A program made the translations under genes and the position numbers. This document shows, piece by piece, positions 58,590 through 64,000 of a DNA stretch of 64,000 nt. The notes below the pieces were generated by a model that was not told the origin of the DNA, searched no databases, and worked only from the letters and a program-made list of their open reading frames with translations. This stretch comes from Methanococcoides orientis (GTDB lineage: Archaea > Halobacteriota > Methanosarcinia > Methanosarcinales > Methanosarcinaceae), in NCBI RefSeq assembly GCF_021184045.1, contig NZ_CP073710.1, positions 1,374,685-1,438,684 of the forward strand, in the 5' to 3' direction. Positions within the stretch are counted from its first letter, which is position 1; every line of letters starts with the position of its first letter.

Positions 58590-59870
58590 TTAATCATTGA
58601 GGCGAAGTTTTACAGAATCAGCATGCGCCTGCAACCCTTCCTTTTCAGCAAGAGAGATTATCGTATCCCCGATAGAGCTTAAGCCTTCCTTCGAGATCTT
58701 CTGTATGGTAGAATACTTCAGGAAGTGGTGGATGTTCAGACCGGAATATATCTTAGGATACCCAGCTGTCGGAAGTACGTGGTTCGTACCTGATGCATAA
58801 TCACCTGCTGCCACTGGAGCATAGTTACCTACAAAAATGGAGCCTGCATTCTCGATCTTCTCTAGTACGGAATCGTCATCCATCACCATGATCTCAAGAT
58901 GTTCAGGTGCGAAATCGTTGGAGATATCAATACACTCATCCATGGTATCGGTAACGATGATAGCTGCATTCTCAAGTGATGTGTCCACGATCTCTTTGCG
59001 GACAGCAACATCAGCCTGCTTTTTGACCTCAGCGTTCGTCTGCTCTGCAAGCTCAGAAGATGTTGTCACAAGTACTGAAACTGACTTTGGATCATGCTCT
59101 GCCTGTGCAAGGATATCGGATGCGATCATAGCAGCATCGGCAGAATCATCGGCAATAATAAGCACTTCACTTGGACCTGCAGGGAAATCGATCTCGACCT
59201 TATCGCGCACCATCATCTTGGCAACGGTAACAAAGACATTTCCGGGTCCCACGATCTTATCGATCTTCAAAACAGATTCTGTACCATAGGCCATTGCTGC
59301 GATTGCCTGAACACCGCCAAGCTTGTAAATATGATCTGCACCTGCAACCTTAGCTGCTGCAAGTGTAAGCGGATTGATCTTGCCATCCGGACCCGGTGGT
59401 GTGCACATTACAACGCTTTTGACACCTGCAACTTTTGCAGGAATGATGGTCATGAGTGCAGTTGAAGGATAGGAAGCCCTGCCACCCGGCACATAAGCAC
59501 CAACCGATGCAAGAGGAGTAGCCATCTGACCAAGCTTGATGCCGGGAGAAGGTTCGATGAACCATGTCTTCTGCGGAAGTTGTGCTGCATGGAAGTTCCT
59601 GATGTTCTCTGCTGCGATCTTGAGATGTCTGATAAGTTCGGCATCAACAAGTGCCATTGCCTCTTCGATCTCTTCAGGGGTAACTTCTATGGCCTGGATA
59701 TCTGCTTTGTCAAACTTCTTCGTGTATTCACGTAGCCCATCGTCACCTTTTTCCTGCACGTCATGAAGTATAGCTGAAACGGTTTCAGATACGTCCATCA
59801 GCTCTCCTGTGCGGTCAAGAAGCTTATCCATCTCTTCTTCGGTGACATCGGATAGGTGTTTATACAGCAT
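58590..59870 (-). CDS. hisD: Histidinol dehydrogenase
   Basis: A 426-residue zinc enzyme catalysing the last two oxidations of histidine synthesis. Conserved segments include [41 protein letters not shown] and T-N-H-V-L-P-T-A-G. It is not beside other his genes, as is usual in methanogens. Confidence 0.96.
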   Translation of the reverse strand: MLYKHLSDVTEEEMDKLLDRTGELMDVSETVSAILHDVQEKGDDGLREYTKKFDKADIQAIEVTPEEIEEAMALVDAELIRHLKIAAENIRNFHAAQLPQKTWFIEPSPGIKLGQMATPLASVGAYVPGGRASYPSTALMTIIPAKVAGVKSVVMCTPPGPDGKINPLTLAAAKVAGADHIYKLGGVQAIAAMAYGTESVLKIDKIVGPGNVFVTVAKMMVRDKVEIDFPAGPSEVLIIADDSADAAMIASDILAQAEHDPKSVSVLVTTSSELAEQTNAEVKKQADVAVRKEIVDTSLENAAIIVTDTMDECIDISNDFAPEHLEIMVMDDDSVLEKIENAGSIFVGNYAPVAAGDYASGTNHVLPTAGYPKIYSGLNIHHFLKYSTIQKISKEGLSSIGDTIISLAEKEGLQAHADSVKLRLND

Positions 59871-59952
59871 GTGATCATCTCGTCATTAAGGTTAGAAAGG
59901 ACAGAAACTGCATCACAGATCGCAGGTTTGTCCACATGAAATTATTTTAACA

Positions 59953-62172
59953 TTACTGGAAATCACTGAATGTTTTCTGGTCTTTGTCAAGTAATGTATC
60001 TAGAGTATTTGAATTTATAGGTGTGCCCTTATCCACCTGTTTCCTGACACGGACCCCGATGTTCGAAAGGATATTTGCAGCCACATTCGGACCCACCAGT
60101 TTGGATAGCACGGAATAATCGGCCTTTTTAAGTTCTGCAAGTGAAACAAATCCGGCTTTGTGGAGCTTACGTGCACGCACACGTCCAACTCCCCTGATAC
60201 CAACAAGCTCCATGAGCTCCGGGCTGGCGCCGTAATGTATCCGCTTCTCAAGTCCGCGTGCATAGGCCGAATACTTCACGCCGAGAAGTTCCGCCAGTTT
60301 TGTGGTAGCATGCATCAACCACTCTGCGGTGTCCGCAAGGGCATGGATATCCCCCTCGCCAACATTGAAGTGCTGCGTGATGTCATCTGCAGGGATCTCA
60401 CTGATCCATTCGTCCAGCAGCATTGCAGTCTTCACTTCACAAAGGAACCACTCATAATCGATTTCCTTGAACTGATTCGGAACCTCAATGAAATCATCAC
60501 TATGCGACATCACAAAATCATTGATCTTCACGTAATCACCACTGCGCATGTACAACTGCCTCATGTCAGGCGTACTGCATATCAAATGAAGAAGCGTAAG
60601 ATCAGTAACATTGACAGCCTTTTTCAGCCCGTCCACGATCTTTGCCCCTGACATCGGATCAATATAAAGCATCGAGATAAGCTTTCCGAGCTGGGTCGAG
60701 CTTAAAGAGATCGAATCCGGCATTTCATTCTTCACGATCATGTCATTGTCAGCCAGGAAATCGATACAATCGTCAATAACATCCTCAAGGCTCCAGGTAT
60801 CCTGCTGGAATGCAAAGAACGTCGCACCCATGAATTCCATCAGCTCTGCCCGGTCAGATGCAAAGCCATTCACAATGGTGGAAAGAACGTGTGTCCTCAG
60901 AGCATTTTCAGTACCAAGCTTCGACCATATATCCTCTGCATCAGCTTCCACATAATTTTCCAGCAACTGCTCGAATTCCGCATACTCCTTAGCAAGCAGC
61001 ACGGACTCCCCATAAGGATCGAGATGAGGACGTCCCGCCCTTCCGGCCATCTGCTTATATTCAAGCACAGGGATCGGTTGCATCCCGAAATTTGAATCGA
61101 ACCTGCGATAGTTCCTGATGACCACCCTTCTGGCAGGAAGGTTCAGGCCGGCTGCCAGCGTCGGAGTGCTGGATATGACCTTGATAACATTTTGTTTGAA
61201 CCCGTCTTCCACGATCTTCCTGTGGGATGAGTTAAGTCCTGCATGATGGAAAGCAACACCTTTCCTTATACAATTTGCAAGCACCTTTGCAGTATCAGTT
61301 TCCCCGGTGGATTCCACCTCTTCCGCCATCTGAGCAAGTTTCCCGCGAACATCATTGTCGAGCAATTTCACAACCTTGTTCGAAGAAGATTTTGCAAATC
61401 CCGTACAATTACGGCGACTGCTCTCAAAAACAAGGCATTGCCCACCTTCAATGATAGTATCAAGCACAAGGTTCGTGGCATTATCCTTGTCCCGCCGTTC
61501 GATCTTTTTTTGTTTCCCCAGGAAGTTGATGGCCTCACCAAAGAAAACACCCTCATGCAGATCCGTGGGCCTCCATTCGCTCAGGACAAGAGCTGCATCA
61601 AGCCAGTCTGCCATCTCCCGGGCATTGCCAACAGTGGCCGACAGCGCGATTATCTGGCAATCCGGATTCAGACGCATGAGTTTTGTTATGGTGACCTCAA
61701 GGGTCGGCCCCCTGTTCTTAGAATCCAGCAGGTGGACCTCATCAACAACGATCGTTGTGATCTCTTCCATCCATGAGGTCCCATTGCGGAGAAGAGAATC
61801 GGTCTTTTCAGAAGTTGCTACAATGATGTCATTTACACCAAGCCATTCATCCCTTGATTCAAAATCACCTGTGGATATGCCAACCTTGATACCAAAGGGT
61901 GCAAGCTCCCTGAAACGATCGAACTTCTCAGAAGCAAGAGCCCTAAGCGGAACTATGTATAGTGCTTTCCCACCATTACGGATCGCCTTGAGCATTGCAA
62001 GCTCTGCCAGAAGCGTCTTTCCTGAAGCAGTTGGTATTGCAGCAAGAAGGTTCTTTCTTTCAAGTAGACCATTATCGACAGCTTCAGCCTGTGGAGGATA
62101 AAGCTCCTTTATACCGGAATCTTCGTAGAAACGGATTATATCATCGGGAATGTCAAGCTCTCTTATCAGCAT
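59953..62172 (-). CDS. hel308: ATP-dependent DNA helicase Hel308
   Basis: A 739-residue superfamily 2 helicase acting at stalled replication forks. Motifs: Walker [10 protein letters not shown], motif II V-V-D-E-V-H, motif [10 protein letters not shown], motif [10 protein letters not shown]. The C-terminal HhH ([13 protein letters not shown]) fits domain 5 of Hel308. Length is normal. It is divergent from nth across a 115-base gap, suggesting a shared repair region. Confidence 0.95.
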   Translation of the reverse strand: MLIRELDIPDDIIRFYEDSGIKELYPPQAEAVDNGLLERKNLLAAIPTASGKTLLAELAMLKAIRNGGKALYIVPLRALASEKFDRFRELAPFGIKVGISTGDFESRDEWLGVNDIIVATSEKTDSLLRNGTSWMEEITTIVVDEVHLLDSKNRGPTLEVTITKLMRLNPDCQIIALSATVGNAREMADWLDAALVLSEWRPTDLHEGVFFGEAINFLGKQKKIERRDKDNATNLVLDTIIEGGQCLVFESSRRNCTGFAKSSSNKVVKLLDNDVRGKLAQMAEEVESTGETDTAKVLANCIRKGVAFHHAGLNSSHRKIVEDGFKQNVIKVISSTPTLAAGLNLPARRVVIRNYRRFDSNFGMQPIPVLEYKQMAGRAGRPHLDPYGESVLLAKEYAEFEQLLENYVEADAEDIWSKLGTENALRTHVLSTIVNGFASDRAELMEFMGATFFAFQQDTWSLEDVIDDCIDFLADNDMIVKNEMPDSISLSSTQLGKLISMLYIDPMSGAKIVDGLKKAVNVTDLTLLHLICSTPDMRQLYMRSGDYVKINDFVMSHSDDFIEVPNQFKEIDYEWFLCEVKTAMLLDEWISEIPADDITQHFNVGEGDIHALADTAEWLMHATTKLAELLGVKYSAYARGLEKRIHYGASPELMELVGIRGVGRVRARKLHKAGFVSLAELKKADYSVLSKLVGPNVAANILSNIGVRVRKQVDKGTPINSNTLDTLLDKDQKTFSDFQ

Positions 62173-62287
62173 GGGAATTTCACATCACTTTACAGCGATT
62201 GCTCCAGTATCGTATAAGTAATTTCTTAAGACCGGAAAATTAGCGCTACCACAAAAGATTAAATTACCAGGGACCTTTCACTATTTG

Positions 62288-62899
62288 ATGGACGTCGAAG
62301 AGATCATTTCCCGCCTTAAGAAATTGTATCCGAAAGGTTATTTCCACATCAACAGGGACCCTTACTACCTTCTTATTTCCACAGTATTGTCCCAGCGAAC
62401 CCGGGATGAAGTAACGATCCCAACAACCCAGAAACTCTTTTCTGTTCTCGACACTCCCCAAAAAATGGCAAGTGCCGACGTAGGTGAAATTCGGGAACTG
62501 ATAAGGGAAGTAGGATTCTATAACGTCAAGGCACAGCGTCTGATAGAGATCTCACGTGTGCTTCTGGAAGAATACGATGGCATCGTTCCGGATGACATCG
62601 ATGAGCTTGTTAAGCTCCCGGGAGTTGGCAGGAAAACAGCCAATTGTGTACTCACCTATGCTTTTGACAAAGATGCTATTGCTGTGGATACTCATGTACA
62701 TCGCATATCCAACAGGATGGGACTCGTTGAAACAGATACTCCTGAGGAAACGGAGATAGAGCTTGAAAATGTGATCGACAAGGATTCGTGGAAAGATATC
62801 AACGGGCTGATGGTACTTTTCGGAAAGAGTATTTGCCGACCCATATCGCCAAAGTGTGACAAATGTATAATGAATAATATTTGTCCGAAGCTGATCTGA
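62288..62899 (+). CDS. nth: Endonuclease III
   Basis: A 203-residue DNA glycosylase/AP lyase for oxidised pyrimidines. The Hh[11 protein letters not shown] carries the catalytic lysine, the aspartate is in A-V-D-T-H-V-H-R, and the 4Fe-4S cluster motif is C-x6-C-x2-C-x5-C at the end. The ATG at 62288 is preferred to the TTG one codon earlier. Confidence 0.95.
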   Translation: MDVEEIISRLKKLYPKGYFHINRDPYYLLISTVLSQRTRDEVTIPTTQKLFSVLDTPQKMASADVGEIRELIREVGFYNVKAQRLIEISRVLLEEYDGIVPDDIDELVKLPGVGRKTANCVLTYAFDKDAIAVDTHVHRISNRMGLVETDTPEETEIELENVIDKDSWKDINGLMVLFGKSICRPISPKCDKCIMNNICPKLI

Positions 62900-62931
62900 A
62901 AATAAGAAAATTGATCAGGTGACGAAATAAA

Positions 62932-63453
62932 TTATTCAAATGTAACAGGTTCATCGTCTATCAAAAGCTGTTTTAGCACAGCTGAACAATCCGGACCAAC
63001 TGAAACTATCACTGATGTGTTTTCCATCTGCATCTGTATTGGAATACCATCCCCTTCAGGTACAAAGTAGCTTTCAATGCCCCACCTAACGTTCAGCGTA
63101 TCATCATAGCTACTTGTTACCACTCCTTTCATGCAGACATCCTCATCACTGACATCAGGTTTTCTATGGCTTACCCAATCTATCGTCCAGTATTTTTCTT
63201 TTTCAGAAAGCTTGGCGTATATTGATTCGCCCATCATAAATTCGTGATCAAAAGGAGTTTTATCAAGATCTATTGTTGATATCTCATAGTTAAGATTAAC
63301 ATAATCTCCCCGGAATACATCCCTTGGATCTACAGGTTCGGTCTTTAGTAAAATATCCTTACCCAGACTTAATGTGAACATTTTGGGCAGGAATATCAAT
63401 GAGATGATGATCAGTGAATAGACCATAAGCAAACCAAATCTTTTCGAATTCAT
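62932..63453 (-). CDS. GDYXXLXY domain protein
   Basis: A 173-residue single-span exported protein. It has an N-terminal transmembrane helix and the signature P-R-D-V-F-R-G-D-Y-V-N-L-N-Y near residue 45, followed by a beta-rich domain with W-G-I-E-S-Y-F-V-P-E-G. Family members are almost always beside a DUF2157/DUF4401-type membrane protein, as here. The start overlaps the stop of the upstream gene (ATGA). The function is unknown. Confidence 0.85.
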   Translation of the reverse strand: MNSKRFGLLMVYSLIIISLIFLPKMFTLSLGKDILLKTEPVDPRDVFRGDYVNLNYEISTIDLDKTPFDHEFMMGESIYAKLSEKEKYWTIDWVSHRKPDVSDEDVCMKGVVTSSYDDTLNVRWGIESYFVPEGDGIPIQMQMENTSVIVSVGPDCSAVLKQLLIDDEPVTFE

Positions 63454-64000
63454 AAGACGGTGCCCCCTTTGATATCGGTTATGATCGAACGCCTCTTATT
63501 CTCCATATACCAGCCAAGTATTATTAGGATCAAACCTCCGGCAATGAAAGCAAGAGACCTTGGCAACAGCTCGTAAAGAGTTGTAAAATACAGATGCAGC
63601 ACACCCAGCACAAAGAAGGACATTCCTATATTGACAAAGGCCACTGTAGCCTTATAGTATCCGACCAGGATGCTGCCAATAGATAGTACGAAGAATATCA
63701 AGTTGAAAAAAATGAATAATAATGTAGCTATTGTCGAGTCTATTCGAGTGTAGGTATAACCATATTCTGTGACCGATGTTGTCAATGAATCTATGAAGAA
63801 GGTTAGCAGCCATGCACCTATCCACCCTGAAAATGCTAGTGCAAGTACGATGAGCTCGTATTTTGTATTCTTGACCTTTCGGTACATTGAAATGTTCGAT
63901 ATCAAAAAGAGAACTGATGTTACTGCAAATAACAGGAAGAACAACTGGACCTGCCAGTTTACCGGCGTGGAACGTGTCAGGATCTCACGATAAGGTGTTT
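63450..64000 (-). CDS. DUF2157/DUF4401-like membrane protein (3' part)
   Basis: The frame stays open to the window edge, so the gene starts outside. The visible 182 residues begin T-P-Y-R-E-I-L and contain about five transmembrane helices, ending in a basic tail (E-N-K-R-R-S-I). The position directly before a GDYXXLXY gene with a 4-base overlap is the known arrangement for DUF2157/DUF4401 proteins, so I assign it by context and membrane layout. Confidence 0.7.
   Translation of the reverse strand, partial: TPYREILTRSTPVNWQVQLFFLLFAVTSVLFLISNISMYRKVKNTKYELIVLALAFSGWIGAWLLTFFIDSLTTSVTEYGYTYTRIDSTIATLLFIFFNLIFFVLSIGSILVGYYKATVAFVNIGMSFFVLGVLHLYFTTLYELLPRSLAFIAGGLILIILGWYMENKRRSIITDIKGGTVL

Overview
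The window looks like a chromosome segment of a methylotrophic methanogen of the Methanosarcinaceae, most likely close to Methanococcoides or Methanolobus; the genus is an inference. Support comes from archaeal core genes (Hel308 helicase, class I CCA-adding enzyme, IorAB, the archaeal heme-branch enzyme AhbC, endonuclease III, an Ogg-type glycosylase), methanogen-restricted families (DUF1699, MTH865), archaeal TATA promoters with short leaders, and many lipoprotein or single-span surface proteins. Core genes are of medium GC; the mobile regions are clearly AT-richer.

Layout. 1-12.3 kb is mostly ordinary: a partial gamma carbonic anhydrase-like gene, a QueG-like Fe-S protein, a pair of HTH genes (one with a membrane segment and chagasin-like outer domains), a YbaY-type lipoprotein, a FetAB-type ABC exporter, a TfoX-N protein, and a large FAD/Fe-S oxidoreductase with a methionine-rich tail beside a polyferredoxin and its HTH gene. 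At 12.3-18.9 kb a secreted C39-type peptidase gene is split by a 5,369-bp element (12695-18063). The element has near-perfect terminal inverted repeats, a perfect 9-bp target duplication, three 20-bp-spaced iterons near each end, cargo genes for surface proteins including two NosD-like beta-helix proteins, and no transposase. Joining the gene halves at the duplication restores one reading frame. 18.9-22.9 kb holds iorAB and an 8-oxoguanine glycosylase.

23052-39929 is a complete casposon (16,878 bp): 32-bp terminal inverted repeats, a 14-bp target duplication (CGCAGAATACTTCG) at a tRNA-Leu-like 3' fragment, casposase Cas1, family B DNA polymerase, HNH nuclease and HTH/RHH proteins. Its cargo is a RES-domain gene with a partner at the left, and on the right an hsdM-hsdS-SIR2-hsdR cluster, i.e. 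a Type I restriction-modification system with a SIR2-like gene inside the operon. Directly beyond the right duplication lies a second, diverged casposon end (39944 onward). From 40 to 46.5 kb follows a graveyard with fragments of at least two other cas1 genes and one polB, a short IS-like inverted-repeat element, and intact accessory genes (PsiE-like, DJ-1/PfpI, sulfite-oxidase fold, GNAT, flavodoxin).

46.5-64 kb returns to core or conserved genes: MTH865 and a divergent HTH regulator around a perfect 17-bp palindrome, cca, a MATE-type transporter, a second near-identical NosD-like gene with its conserved upstream module, ferritin with a strongly folded leader, a siroheme/heme branch cluster (cobA, hemD, ahbC), DUF1699, hisD, hel308, nth and a GDYXXLXY gene pair cut by the window end.

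The main discoveries are the defence-loaded casposon on top of an older casposon site, the transposase-free TIR element that splits a peptidase gene, and two candidate structured RNAs (12191-12281 and the ferritin leader). All claims rest on reading the sequence; no database search was run.
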